Assembly: GCA_905221605.1 (NCBI GenBank)
Contig: CAJNDS010002068.1
Coordinates: forward strand, 1,436,751 to 1,476,750
Length of the DNA stretch: 40,000 nt
Source: Symbiodinium natans
Taxonomy: Eukaryota > Sar > Dinophyceae > Suessiales > Symbiodiniaceae
Reading direction: 5' to 3'
Within the stretch, counting starts at the first letter, position 1. The number at the start of each line of letters is the position of its first letter. A program made the translations under genes and the position numbers. Below are positions 1 through 10,045 of the stretch, piece after piece. The notes below the pieces were generated by a model. The model saw only the letters and a program-made list of their open reading frames with translations, searched no databases and was not told the DNA's origin.

Positions 1-984
1 TGTATGTATGTATTTAAATTCTATATAAGCATATATATATATATATATTAATACACACACATGTTTCTGTATTCTTTTCTATACCCTGAATCAAAAATCA
101 GGGTCCAAGCCCTAAACCCTAAGCCTATCCTGTTGGGGTTACTACTATACGGCGGCCCCTAAACCGCAAAAGGGGACTATCATTTTGAGAACGGACCATA
201 TGGTTTAAGGGTATTGAGCTGTGTTGGGCTCCTCTAGACTTCGGCATGACGCGTACGCTGAAGTTGGGATCATCTACCCTAAATGCCTCAGGGTCTAGGG
301 TTTCGGGTTGAGGGATCGATGCATTTTTTGTTTTTGAATTTGGCTCTTTAAGAACCCCTTTGAGGCCCAAGTGTGTAGCGGATGTCAGGTTGAGGGTTCT
401 TCAGAGAAACAGTATGGGACCCAATTGTAGCATCGTGGATTTCTGGAGCGTGGGGAGAGGGGCCCCAGCTCTTTGGGGAGGGAAAGGCTGGATGAGAACC
501 TGAACACCCCTCCAGAGAAGTAAGCCAGCCACCCCCCCCCCCCCACCCCCTCCCACATGTACCCAAAAGCCCGACCCCCTTCAAACCCCCTGAAACTGAA
601 ACTCCTGAACCTACACGCCCTGAGCTCCTTCTAAGCCTACATTTTCTGTACCCTCTCGGCTAGCTTGCGCGGTCAGCCCAAAAAAGCCCAAGCGTCGAGA
701 GCCAACAAAGAAGCCATACACCTCAAGAACCCCGCACAAATCCTCACCCCCAAACCCAAAGCCCAAGCCTCTTAAGCGGTAAACCCCGAAAGTCTAAAGC
801 TCCTAACCCGAACACCCCAAACCCAACATCAGCTTGCATGCTGTTTTCTTTGGCAAGGCCTTCCTTCAGCGGGAGCAGGACGAGGCCTCGGCCATTGTCT
901 GAGTCTGTACCTGAGTGGGTGTAGGGTTTGTAGGGTTTAGGTGTCTGTACGGTACAGGGTCCGTGTACCTGTGTGGTGTACTTG
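1..984. other. No gene recognised
   Basis: Holds AT-rich simple repeats (1-60), a C14 run near 532 and scattered degenerate telomere-like repeats. A possible exon fragment at 856-894 is noted with the integrase remnant. Small open frames on the minus strand show no recognisable domain. Confidence 0.6.
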
Positions 985-1138
985 CTTGAAGGTTCGTGGT
1001 ACTTACTACCAATTATAACTGTACTTATAACCCCACACTTATCATACCCCTAAAGGGCCTTATAGGGGTTATCCCTATTATAAGTAGGGTTATAAGCCCA
1101 GTGATAAGTGGTTATGAAGTCCCATGAACCTCCAAGTA
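985..1138. mobile_element. Inverted-repeat element, family A (copy 1)
   Basis: Ends approximate TTGAAGGTTCRTGGTACTTA and its complement CATGAACCTCCAAGTA. The interior is itself a hairpin (CCTAAAGGGCCTTATAGGGG). There is no coding capacity, so it is non-autonomous (MITE or introner-like). Confidence 0.75.
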
Positions 1139-1160
1139 GAGTTGAAGGCCCCACGCTAGA

Positions 1161-1183
1161 CCCTAAACCCTAAACCCTAAACC

Positions 1184-1215
<32 letters not shown>

Positions 1216-1291
1216 ACCCTAAACCCTAAACCCTAAACCCTAAACCCTAAACCCTAAACCCTAAACCCTAAACCCTAAACCCTAAACCCTA
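1161..1291. repeat. Interstitial CCCTAAA array with a CCCTCAA patch
   Basis: About 18 heptamers on the C-strand; five consecutive units in the middle are CCCTCAA. It ends directly before the integrase fragment. Confidence 0.95.
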
Positions 1292-1386
1292 GAGCCGAGG
1301 CACCCGAACCCCAAGCGAAACGGGTGCCACAGCCCGCCGCTCCCGCGGGCGGGGAGCGCGCGGCGCACGAACTGACGCACATGCCC

Positions 1387-1537
1387 TACTTGAAGGTTCA
1401 TGGTACTTACTAACCACTTATAACTGTACTTATAACCCCACTGATAAGACCCCCAAAGGGCCTTATGGGGGTTAGCCCTATTATAAGTAGGGTTATATGC
1501 CCAGTTATAAGTGGTTAGTAAGTCCCACCGCCAAGTA
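1387..1537. mobile_element. Inverted-repeat element, family A (copy 2), inside the integrase frame
   Basis: Starts TACTTGAAGGTTCATGGTAC and ends CCAAGTA, with a palindromic centre AAAGGGCCTTAT. It sits between the H-x3-H and C-x2-C halves of the integrase zinc motif. GT at 1396 and the AG at 1539-1540 could splice it out in frame, leaving two extra codons in place of one. Confidence 0.8.
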
Positions 1538-1653
1538 CCAGGCATGGTGCGAGGTCTGCGTTAAGGGAAAGGCCCCGCGAAGGACCTCAGCGGCGACGCG
1601 AGGCGAAAGACACGCCGACACCCGTGCTGCAGGACTACCAGTTCGACCAGTTC

Positions 1654-1743
1654 TACTTGAAGGTTCATGGTACTTACTAACCACTTATAACTGTACTTGT
1701 AACCCTACTTATACTACCCGTAAGTACCATGAACCTCCAAGTA
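1654..1743. mobile_element. Inverted-repeat element, family A (copy 3), with target duplication
   Basis: A 90-bp copy starting TACTTGAAGGTTCATGGTAC and ending in its near-perfect complement. CCAGTTC is directly repeated immediately outside both ends (1647-1653 and 1744-1750), which looks like a 7-bp target-site duplication. This is the clearest insertion event in the window. Confidence 0.8.
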
Positions 1744-1881
1744 CCAGTTCTACAGCCGCAACAGCGAGGTGGTGGAAAAGGAGGCCTCGCTGGCCACTGT
1801 GCTCAACGTGGGTGGATCGCTCCAACACGGGTGGGCACTTTCCATCCCAGTGGCCTACGAGGGCAGCCAGTTGGCCTACTT

Positions 1882-2755
1882 AGGGTTTAGGGCAAGAATT
1901 TTCCATATATATGGGTGCATGGATGCTTGGGGGTACTGTGTAGGTCACTGTGACTCTGCCTCTCCCTGCCTGCCGCGGGTTCGGGTTTAGGGTGCAGGGT
2001 GCAGGGTTTAGGGCTGTTTGTTGTTTGCGGTTTTCTGTTTCGCGGTTTCGTCTCTTAGGAGAGGGTGGTATGTAGCTTTCTGGCAAAGTAGCTACTGTGA
2101 ATAGAATTTCGGGGTTTTTAACGTACCCAAAGGGGTCCATGCATTTGTGTTGTGTATAACTTGGGCCTGACAGAGGTTCCTGTAGAGTATACATGCAGGT
2201 CCCAAGTTTATACTCATACGGGGCACTCGAGCTCTTAGGGCTTTGGTAGCTTGCTTTAAGTTCAAGCCAGGGTTTAGGGTTTCGGGGCTAGGGTACACAA
2301 CCCTTGCCCACCCCCCCCCCCCCCCCCCGCAATCAACACTACCTTGAACTAGGTAGGGATTACTATTCTCATTAGGGAGCGTGGGGAGGGGGGGTGGGGC
2401 AAAGTAAAGCCGAAAACCCCAAACACGAAACCTTGGGGCTGGGGTAGCTGAGTAGAGCATTCAACTCCTAAACCCTTAACCCTAAACCCCAACTCCTAAA
2501 CCAACCCTAGCTTGCAGAGCCCCACATCCAAAAAGCATAGCCCCCAGTGCGGTACTATGAGGGCAGGGGCCAGGGTATGGGTTTGGGGTTTAGGGTTTAG
2601 GGCTTTGGGCTTAGGGATTAGGGTACACTCTCGGGTACTTGATGGGAACCCTTAAGCAGGATCTACTCCCGAGGGGGTAGACCCTGACGGCATGAACAGA
2701 AGGGTTTAGGGTTTAGGATTTAGGGTACCTCCTTTCAAGAAAACAATCATGGGGT
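1882..2755. other. Degenerate repeats, no gene recognised
   Basis: Mixed TTTAGGG/CCCTAAA fragments, a C16 tract near 2312 and unique sequence. Minus-strand open frames cross repeats and are not supported. Confidence 0.6.
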
Positions 2756-2841
2756 TTTGTACCCTTGGGTTCTTAAAGATCGTTAAGGTAGCATGAGGCC
2801 CATATTCGGAGTCTATTAAGGGGAACCTTGAGGGGTACAAC
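2756..2841. mobile_element. Short inverted-repeat element
   Basis: Ends TTTGTACCCTTGGGTTCTTA and TTAAGGGGAACCTTGAGGGG then TACAAC are complementary over about 25 bp with a few mismatches. No coding capacity. Confidence 0.6.
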
Positions 2842-2870
2842 ATTCGGGGTACGAGTCTTAATCCCTTGAG

Positions 2871-2977
2871 ACGGAGGTTCATTAAAATTAGCTAGATGGT
2901 TGTAAGTTTGGTAGCTATACTCCTAACCCTATTTAGAGCACGTGTAGCCCTTCTTGCTACCCATGAACCTCCAAGTA
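2871..2977. mobile_element. Inverted-repeat element, family A (copy 4)
   Basis: Left end GGAGGTTCAT and right end ATGAACCTCCAAGTA match family A. The interior differs from copies 1-3. Confidence 0.55.
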
Positions 2978-3514
2978 TGTGTGCTCTTAAATGAAAGCCA
3001 TGGGAAAGTGGTGGAAACCTTGCGAGCTGAATCCAATATCTGCCAATTGCAGCACCGCTTTTGCAGGTCCAGCAAGTTGTGGCGACCCAGCTTGCTCCTG
3101 CCGCTCGACCGCAATTGAAAATGAAACCTAAACGAGGGCTTGGGCTTTGCTGGCACTGACCACCTACGTACCATTTTCCAAACTCTAAACCCTAAAGCCC
3201 ATGAAGCTAGCAAACAAAGTTAATCTTCGCTTTTCGCGACAAATGCCTGGACTAACCTCTCTTTTGCTTTTGGATCATGCGAATCATGGTGGTCGCGTGT
3301 AAATGGTATAGTTAGTTCGTGAGAAACAAGGAGCAACATGAACATAGTCTGATTCAGGAATTGGCCCCGAGTTCGGGAACAGAATTTAGGAAGAGTAGCA
3401 GAAATTTCAGGCACGGGGCGGGGGACACTGGGAGACCGGAATTCGGGAACTGGGTGTCTTCAGGAACACTGTCAGGACAATTCAGGGAATAGCTCCACTA
3501 ATTCCTTTAGGGTT
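2978..3514. other. Mostly unique sequence, no gene recognised
   Basis: Contains open frames of 94 and 64 codons on the minus strand and no telomere-like arrays. No motif, splice-consistent homology or codon pattern that I can recognise. Confidence 0.5.
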
Positions 3515-3628
3515 TTATGGGTATTTCCGATTATAGGAGTACCCTTTTGGGGGGGGGGTCCCTTTAAGGGGATTCTATTCTATTTTGGTTCAAAAGGGGT
3601 ACCCTTATTTTGGGAAATACCCGTATAG
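3515..3628. mobile_element. Inverted-repeat element with G-run centre
   Basis: Left TATGGGTATTTCC ... GTACCCTTTTG pairs with right CAAAAGGGGTACCC ... GGAAATACCCGTATA. The loop contains a G9 tract. Confidence 0.65.
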
Positions 3629-3677
3629 GCGTTGCCACCCACCCCTCCCCCCCACACCATCTCCGTTTTACGGCTTA

Positions 3678-3852
3678 TACTTGGAGGTTCATGGTACTTA
3701 CTAACCAATTCTAACTGTACGTATAAACCTTCTTCTCATACCCCTAAAGGGCCTTTTAGGGGTTCTCCCTAATCAGTAGGGTTATAAGCCCAGTTCTAAG
3801 TGGTTATTATAAACCCTAAACCCTAAACCCTAAAGTCCCATGAACCTCCAAG
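3678..3852. mobile_element. Inverted-repeat element, family A (copy 5), carrying telomere-like repeats
   Basis: Left end TACTTGGAGGTTCATGGTAC; right end CCCATGAACCTCCAAG. About three CCCTAAA units (3812-3834) lie inside it, just before the right terminal repeat, where copies 1-3 have none. Confidence 0.75.
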
Positions 3853-4490
3853 GAGGGCTCACCAGCCCACCATCTCCTTTTAGAGACCCCGCCCCTCGCG
3901 ATGGTTGCGCCTCGGTCCCCGAATGGGCGGCTCGCAGGCGCCGAATTACCCTAAACCCTAAACCCCAAACCCCAAACCCCAAACCCCAAACCCCAAACCC
4001 TAAACCCTAAACCCTACATCCTATTCCGTTTCCCGAATCCTTGCGCTCGAAGTTCCCCGAGTTGCATGTCACCCGAAGCAACATGTACGCCCCAAGCAAT
4101 AACACAAAAGACTCCGAGTCCTGGTGCCCTTATTTCCTTTTTGGGGGGTTTAGGTTCCCTTATCAACCCATTCGAGCAAAAGGGCACCCTTTTTAATCCT
4201 AGGACACTGGGCAACTTAGCTAGTAGGAGCTGGGGGGAGGGGGGGATACCAGCTTTGGGGTCTAAACCCGAAACCCTAAACACCCTAAAACATCCTATAA
4301 ACACCCCATAAACCCTAAACATCCCTATAAAACCTACTTAAAAGCCAGAAACTGCAGAAACCCTATAAGCCCTGTCGAACCCCAAGAAACCCTAGCCCCT
4401 CAGCCCCCCAAAACCCTCAACCCTCTAAACCCCTTTGAACCCCACAAACCCCATAAACCCTACAAACCCTACTAGGGCCCTTCTACTGAG
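3853..4490. other. Repeat-rich stretch upstream of the importin-like exons
   Basis: CCCCAAA/CCCTAAA array (3950-4015), the GTGCCCTTATTYC element and CCCTATAAA-type variants. A GC-rich, repeat-free patch at 3880-3945 could hide an exon, but I could not place it. Confidence 0.5.
4122..4216. mobile_element. Inverted-repeat element, GTGCCCTTATTYC family (copy 1)
   Basis: Left GGTGCCCTTATTTCCTTTTT and right AAAAGGGCACCCTTTTTAA with Y-CCTAGG. Related copies occur near 9573-9740, 31358-31450 and 22141-22215. Confidence 0.5.
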
Positions 4491-4535
4491 GTGCTCGAGC
4501 GGCTCTTGCGCGGTTTGGGAGAGACACAGTGCGAG
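4491..4535 (+). CDS. Importin-like exon A
   Basis: Reads VLERLLRGLGETQCE, an amphipathic HEAT helix. Acceptor ctgag|G; GA donor at 4536 (a GT donor at 4542 is possible). The following intron is degenerate TTTAGGG repeats. Confidence 0.45.
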
Positions 4536-7500
4536 GAGGGGGTCGGGTGGGAGGGAACAGGTCTTCAGGGGTTGAGGGTTTAGGGTTGTGGGTTTTTGGG
4601 GTTTCAGGGTTTGGGGTTTAGGGTTTGGGTTTTCGGGTTTGGGCTTAGGGTTAAGGCTTTCGGGTTGAGGTTTCGGGATTGGGCTTACGGTTTAGGGTGT
4701 CGGGGTTTCGGGTTTAGGACTCGGGTTTGGGTTTAGTGTTTACTGTAGGGTTTAGGGTTCAGGGCTTATCTAAACCCCCTAGTCCCAAAATCCTCAGGGC
4801 CTAGGACAGTGCGGATTCATACTAAAGTTTGGGTTTAGGGTTTTAGCTTCAGGTACTGTAAACCTTGATGAAAGGTCGTATAGCAAACAGTGAGCCCAAA
4901 GGCCCACAATTGAGAGAAGTTGCCATGTACCCATGTGACCACAAAACACTCGCACTGACACCCCGAACCCTAAACCCTAAACTAGGTAGGGCTGGTAAAC
5001 TATCCTAAATGCTTCTGACTTGTGAGCTTAGTGCTCGGGAGAGTTCTATCTAAGTACCGCAACCCTCGACCCTAAACCCTTAAACGCACCCGTCAAAACA
5101 AGCCCAACAACACCTGAAGCCATAAACTCTAAATCCTAAACCCCAAACCCTAAGCCCTAACCTTAAACACCCTTGACACCAAGGAGGTTGCGCAGGCGCT
5201 GCAGTCGCTAATCGAGGCCTTCCCGATCCTCGGCGAGTTCTCGATTGCGGGTTTAGGGTTTAGGGTCTTAGGTCTTAGGGTTTAGGGTTTAGGGTTTGGG
5301 GTTCAGTTTAGGTCCCCATATCCCAAAACCCTAGACCCGAAACCCTAAACCCTCTGTCTCCCTGGGCAACTCAACCCTGACGCCCTCCTTGCCCGGAGAC
5401 TCCAGCACCCCTCAAAGCATAGTTGGATCCCTGTTGCAGTTTCAGGAATAGTGATTTCCGAAGGATATATCTCGGGCCCCAAGCCCTAAGCTTAAAGCCT
5501 CAACGCGAGCCCTGAACCCTGAACCCTGAACCCTAAACCCTAAACCCTAAACCCTAAACAACCCAAAATTTGAACCCTAAACCCCAAACCCGTCTCTGGG
5601 TACAAGGAACGACGTGGTGCCTTTTGCGGCTCAGTTGATCACCGGCTTGGCCGGACAGTTCTGTGCTTCGGCTGGGACTGTTCCTTTTTTTGTGGGGGTG
5701 GGGGGGTGGGGGGGGTGGGGTTTAGAGTTTGGGGTGCAGGGTTTGGTGTAGGGTTTAAGGTTTGGGAGGGTGGTTTGGTGTACGTAGAATCAAAACCCAA
5801 GAGCGGCTTAGGGTTTAGGGTCTAGGGACCCATTTGGGCCGATGCTTTGGCTCGTTAATGTAAGGGGCCTGACGTGCGGACACACACACACACACACACA
5901 AGCAAGCACATCAAACGATAGCAAGGAGTCGCGCACACGTATGAAGACCCCGACACGTACACAGACAGAGAGGGAAAGAGCGAGAGAGGGAGAGAGGGAG
6001 AGAGGGAGAGAGGGAGAGAGGGAGAGAGGGAGAGAGGGAGAGAGGGAGAGAGGGAGAGAGGGAGAGAGGGAGAGAGGGCGAGAGTGAGAGACAGAGAGAG
6101 CCTTGTGGGATTGGGGGATGGGGCCCGTAAAACCTCCGGTTCGAGCTCTGGAACCCCCAGAACGCCCGCCACACCGCCAACCTTTGTTGGGGTAAACGTG
6201 CGCAGTTGCAGTCGCACACCTGACATGTCTCCGAGCTAGAGTCGCCTAGCGCAGTCGCTGAGCACTTATATTGTATTCTCCTATGGAAGCAAGCCACTGG
6301 AAGGGCCTCTGGAAGGCACTTGAAAGGCGTTTGGGAACAGCATAATCAATGAAAAGGCCCTCCGGACCAGACCGTTTCCAGCACAAACACTGCGGGGTAT
6401 CCTTTGCCTGCCAGGACCAGCCCCATAGCTCCGGTCCGACTTGCCGCACGCTGGCCACAAGCCCCAAGTGTGCTAAGTGTTCCACATGCTCTTGATGCTT
6501 TGCCAAAAGTTTGCCAACAGTGTCCCAAGTGTTCCATATGACCTATGTGTCCCAAGCTGTGCAAAATTCCCAAGTGACCCAAGCGTCCCGAATGTCCCAA
6601 GTGTCCCAAGTGACCAAGAAATCCAAAGTGACTCACGCGTCCTCTAAACATGTTCGACATGTGTGTTTGGAACGGCTTTGGCTTGGTAGTTTGCGCTTGC
6701 TCCCGCTGGCTCGCTGTGAGTTGTGATGGGGTGGCCTTGGGGTGGGCATGTCTTCATACCGCTACATTCAGCCGACCAATGCTACATCCTAACTCTTAAT
6801 TAACCCTTCACCCTACACACCCTAAACCTATGAGCCGCAACTACAGGCTTCGGGGCTGGTCTTATAGGGTTTAGGATCCAGAGGGGCTTTGCGGGTTTTG
6901 TTGTTTGTGGCAACCGCTCAATGAGCCCACGATGAACCACGCTTGGCTCCCCTCAAGATGAGACTACCTGTAGAGCCCAATACCCCCTAATGAAGGAATA
7001 TACCTTAAACCAGATAGGGGCCCTCATTCTTTAATTCAGGGGTATGGGAAATCTCTGGGCATGTGAGCGCTTCCCGATCCTTGCAAACTTGGACGACTGC
7101 CCTCCTCGGGTGTGCGGAGCAACGCTTCCCAGGTGTCTCCGAGCAAGCTGGCTTACACTATCTTACACTGCTATTGCAAGTCACGGTTGTTGCCTGCCGG
7201 TCAATGGACATTCACGTGCCGCTGATTGCAGCGAAGACCGACCCCTCGACGCCATGCCACAGGGCCGCTGAAATTTGTGGTATTTTGGGGCTTGGTACCC
7301 AAAGATCCCAGTCTACTCAATTCAGGAATAGACCTTACATCATACGAAGGATACCTATATCATTTTAGGTTTATTTCTTAATTGAGGTTTTCAAGGGCTC
7401 TCTGGGTAGTTGCCCGACACTGCAAGCCCAAAGCTGCACCCTACCTAGGTCACGAAACTCTAGTAAATCATACGGCGTTCGCACTTGAAGCAAAGCGTGC

Positions 7501-8190
7501 CCACGCCACCTTCGCATAATATGCAGAAGATGCCTGCCACGCTTGCGAGCGCTTCCTTCCTGGTTCCAGCAGATTTCCCGCCAGAAGCTTTGTAAACCAC
7601 AGCAGCCTTCGAATACTCTGTAACCCACGGTGCTTGCGAACGTCAAAGTCATCGCGCTCGTGTTTGAAGTTGCCCTGATCAAGCCCCAGAAGTGTTTGAC
7701 TGAAACCATGTTACGACCTGTCACGACCACAGCCTTTTCAGCCTGCTGGACAGTGGTACAAGCTGCGTACGCAATCCGGGTGCTTAGAATTACTATGGCG
7801 TGTTTAGGGACTAGACGGCTTCAACGAGAATATCGAATTGCAAACAATGCTAGAAAATGCAGCGTAGCTGGCACTTCACAGCTAATACAGCTGGTCTGTT
7901 GTTTCCGTATAGGATGCAAGCGATGTAAATTTCAGCTATCTCAGGTGTCGGGCTTCGGAACCTTATGGAGGGGTTGCGGGAATGCGGGCTGCCGGACGGC
8001 TCTGGTTCGTTGTTTAAAGTTTACACTTTAAGACAATAATGTTGATGCGTCTAGCCCTGGAAGCACCTGATGCCCAGAAACTTCCCAAAACCGCGACGCT
8101 CCAATCCCAACCCTTAAACCCTAAGCCCTAAACCCTGAAGGTCAGCTCGTGGAACACCGAGATGGGGACGACGACGAGAGTGAGCCAGGG
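4491..8190 (+). CDS. Importin-7/8 (SAD2-type) HEAT-repeat receptor, four central micro-exons only
   Basis: Importin-beta family receptors carry cargo such as ribosomal proteins and histones into the nucleus. Four micro-exons (4491-4535, 5184-5242, 5607-5662 and 8141-about 8190) join in one frame with dinoflagellate-type junctions (GA or GT donors, AG|G acceptors). The joined peptide has the spacing V-L-x-x-L-L-x-x-x-x-E-T, then a helix ending G-E-F-S-N-D-V-V-P-F-A, then an L-A-G-Q-F-C helix, then an acidic D-G-D-D-D-E-S-E linker. From memory of the family, this is the order in the middle of importin-7/8: a helix ending in ETE, then EYSEEVTPIA, then an aspartate/glutamate-rich loop. The protein is normally over 1,000 residues, so the N-terminus (expected upstream of 4.5 kb) and C-terminus are unaccounted for. 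It could be a real gene with unrecognised exons or a decayed fragment. Confidence 0.5.
5184..5242 (+). CDS. Importin-like exon B
   Basis: Reads EVAQALQSLIEAFPILGEF(S). Acceptor accaag|G. A GA donor at 5243 gives phase 2, which joins to exon C as SNDVVPFA. That junction recovers the best family match and is the reason for choosing it. Confidence 0.5.
5607..5662 (+). CDS. Importin-like exon C
   Basis: Reads NDVVPFAAQLITGLAGQF(C). Acceptor tacaag|G, GT donor at 5663 in phase 1. The next intron (about 2.5 kb) holds the GA-rich array, a 9-bp minisatellite and about 1 kb of repeat-free sequence. Confidence 0.5.
5966..6101. repeat. (GGGAGAGA)n purine array
   Basis: About eleven near-perfect octamers, GAGAGAGG, from 5984 to 6077 with degenerate edges. 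Preceded by a (CA)10 microsatellite at 5880-5900. Confidence 0.9.
6519..6637. repeat. Degenerate 9-bp minisatellite (GTCCCAAGT)
   Basis: The words GTCCCAAGTG, TTCCCAAGTG, GACCCAAGCG and GTCCCGAATG recur with a 9-bp spacing. The open frames here (repeated SQV or LGH) are products of this repeat. Confidence 0.7.
6973..7050. mobile_element. Inverted-repeat element, GAGCCCAATACCCC family (copy 1)
   Basis: Begins GAGCCCAATACCCCCTAATG and shares GGAATATACCTTAAAC with the clearer copy at 35631-35723. The right end is degraded. Confidence 0.45.
7051..8040. other. About 1 kb of repeat-free sequence inside the importin-like intron
   Basis: The longest stretch without telomere-like repeats. Overlapping open frames exist on both strands (for example 133 codons at 7630-8031 + and 119 codons at 7371-7730 -). 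None shows a recognisable domain, and their coding status is unproven. Confidence 0.45.
8141..8190 (+). CDS. Importin-like exon D (3' boundary uncertain)
   Basis: Reads (C)QLVEHRDGDDDESEPG. Acceptor cctgaag|G following CCCTAAA repeats; a GC donor at 8191 is one option. The acidic run corresponds to the acidic linker in importin-7/8. Confidence 0.42.
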
Positions 8191-9572
8191 GCCCGAAGGG
8201 GGGTGCGGCTAACTGTTGTAGGGTTAGGGTTTAGGGTTTCGGGTTTAGGGTTTAGGCTCAGGGTTCAGGGTTTAGGGGTTTAGGGGTTTAGGGTTCAGGG
8301 TTTAGGGTTTAGGGTTTGTTTCTGTTGCGGGGAGGGGTTTCGGCAATGCGTCGCCTGCGGCCCCCCCCCTCAACCCCCCGCAAGGCAGCAGTCCTTGTGG
8401 AAAATATCCCTAAAAAACCCTAAGCCCGAATTAAACCCTAAACCTGTGCGCGATTCGAAAGACAGCTGCAAGATGCGGGAGAAGCAACTCTTCCTGTTTT
8501 CCCGAACCCAGACGAGGCACGTGCGCCACACGAAGGACGGAATGTAAGCCCAGGGTTAACAGGTGTAGGGTTAAGGGTTAAAGCTTTAGGATTCAGGGTT
8601 TAGTCGGAGACAAGATCGGCGCACAGCAACATTTCTAAACCAAAACATTCAGACTATAGACCCAAACCCATACCTTCAGATTCATCTCCTGGTTTGTAGA
8701 TTGTAGACTGGTTCTAAGCATTGTACACCATTGTATACCTAAACCTTAAACCCTAACTTAACCCTTCTGAAAGCCCAACAGGGATTCAATGCTTACATTA
8801 TCCAATTGCGGGGGCTTTTGGGCTCTTTGGCAAGCTCTGGTCTTTGGAGGTTGCCGGCGGCTGGCTCTTTGGCCACCATCCTCAGCGTTCGGGCCGCCCA
8901 GACTTCCTCGACCACTTCCCCTGTACCTTTCAGTATCCTCGTACAAACAATTTTCAGCACCTTTTAACTGACACACACCCTCCCCCCCCCCTGGCCCCCT
9001 GGCCCCCTCCACCCTCCCCCCCACCCCCCCACCCCCCACCCTTCCCCTAATTCCCCAAAGTCATTGATTTCCGACTACCCTAAACCCTAAACCCTAAACC
9101 CGACTACAACAGCTATTCAAGTGCCAGCCTAAGCCTCTTTCGAAGCCTGGGCCTGAATGTGCATTGTGCGGCCATGTTGGGGGGAAGCTGAGCACGCTTG
9201 CGAGGCTTAGGGCTCTTAGAGTAGGGTTTAGAGTTGAGGCTTTAGGGTTTAGGGTTTAGGGTTTAGAGTTGAGGGTTTAGGGGCTAGGCCGCTTGGCTTA
9301 GGGTATGATTACGCAGGGCCCATACATGGGGCCCATACCTCAAACCTGGCATATAACCCGTGCACCTCACGAACGTCATATCTCGACCCCAAGACCCTAA
9401 ACCCTAAATCCTCAACCCACGCCCTAAGCCTCAGCCCTAAAATGGGTTTAGGGTTTAGGGTTTAGGGTTTAGGGTTTGGGGTTTGGGGTTTGGGGTTTAG
9501 GGTTTAGGGTTTAGTGCGCACATGCCGCATGTTGTCTCTGGATGCCTAGACCAAATAGCCTGGGACCCGGAG

Positions 9573-9740
9573 TAGGCCCTTGTTTCCTTTTTTTAGGGGT
9601 GGGGTTCCCTTACACTCCTTAAAACCCAAAAGTGCACCCTTCTTATTCCTAGCCCTAAACCCTAAACTCTAAACCCTAAACCCTAAACCCTAAACCCTAA
9701 ACCCCAAACCCTAAACCCTAAACCCTTCTTATTTCTAGGT
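9573..9740. mobile_element. Inverted-repeat element, GTGCCCTTATTYC family (copy 2), split by a telomere-like array
   Basis: The same family interior (TTCCTTTTTTTAGGGGTGGG and AAAAGTGCACCCTTCTTATT). The right part is present twice, once on each side of a CCCTAAA array (see the direct-repeat entry). Confidence 0.55.
9636..9739. repeat. CCCTAAA array flanked by a direct repeat
   Basis: About ten C-strand heptamers lie between ACCCTTCTTATTCCTAG (9636-9652) and ACCCTTCTTATTTCTAG (about 9722-9738), a 17-bp direct repeat with one mismatch. Confidence 0.85.
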
Positions 9741-9776
9741 TTCCCCTGGGTCTCGGGATTCCTTGCCTCCTGAAAG

Positions 9777-9824
9777 GTGCTGCAGGCCTGCACGGGTCTC
9801 CAGCACCCAGAGGACGTGCCGCAG
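9777..9824 (+). CDS. Possible further exon of the importin-like gene
   Basis: An open segment with an AG|G acceptor (tgaaag|G) reads VLQACTGLQHPEDVPQ and is flanked by telomere-like arrays, as the other exons are. I see no firm family match and no verified join to exon D. It is listed because its base composition and context are exon-like. Confidence 0.22.
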
Positions 9825-10045
9825 GGGTTTAGGGTTTAGGGTTTAGGGTTTAGGGTGTAGGGTGTAGGGGTTAGGGGTTAGGGTTTAGGGTTTAGGGGTT
9901 TGGGGGTTTAGGGGTCTAGGGGTTTAGGGGTTTCGGGTGTAGGGTGTAGAGGTTTAGGGTTCAGGCTTAGGGTTTAGGGTTTAGGGGTTTAGGGTGTTTT
10001 AGGGTTTAGAGGTCAGGTTTTAGAGTTTAGGGTTTAAGGTTTAGC
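9825..10045. repeat. Degenerate TTTAGGG array
   Basis: G-strand heptamers with many length variants (GGTGTAG, GGGTTTAG). Directly follows the weak exon candidate at 9777-9824. Confidence 0.9.

Larger units (their letters stand above)
1301..1881 (+). pseudogene. Broken Ty1/copia-type integrase fragment
   Basis: Three coding pieces (about 1301-1389, 1542-1653 and 1748-1878) read on from each other. The first ends ERAAHELTHMPY, the second has AWCEVCVKGKA, and together they give the H-x3-H ... C-x2-C zinc-binding motif of the GAG-pre-integrase region. The third part reads FYSRNSEVVEKEASLATV and continues ALSIPVAYEGSQLAYL, resembling the start of an integrase core. A D-Y-Q-F just before it may contain the first catalytic Asp. 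There is a one-base frame change near 1575-1590, two inverted-repeat elements interrupt the frame (1387-1537 and 1654-1743), and it runs into a stop within TTTAGGG repeats. No LTRs, reverse transcriptase or RNase H are visible. A possible earlier piece (AFLQREQDEASAI, 856-894, AG|G to GT) may belong with it. Confidence 0.65.
8191..9776. other. Repeat arrays and unique patches, no confirmed exon
   Basis: TTTAGGG arrays at 8221-8325, 9240-9283 and 9446-9512. Unique patches at 8440-8560 and 8790-8960 have open frames but no match and no consistent splice pattern. Confidence 0.5.

Noticed and set aside
5842-6297. Open frames rich in RE/GE or SL/PS dipeptides
   Set aside because: They translate the GAGAGAGG array and adjacent CA repeat.
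6346-6726. Repeated LGHLGH or SQV protein
   Set aside because: Reflects the 9-bp minisatellite; no other coding signal.
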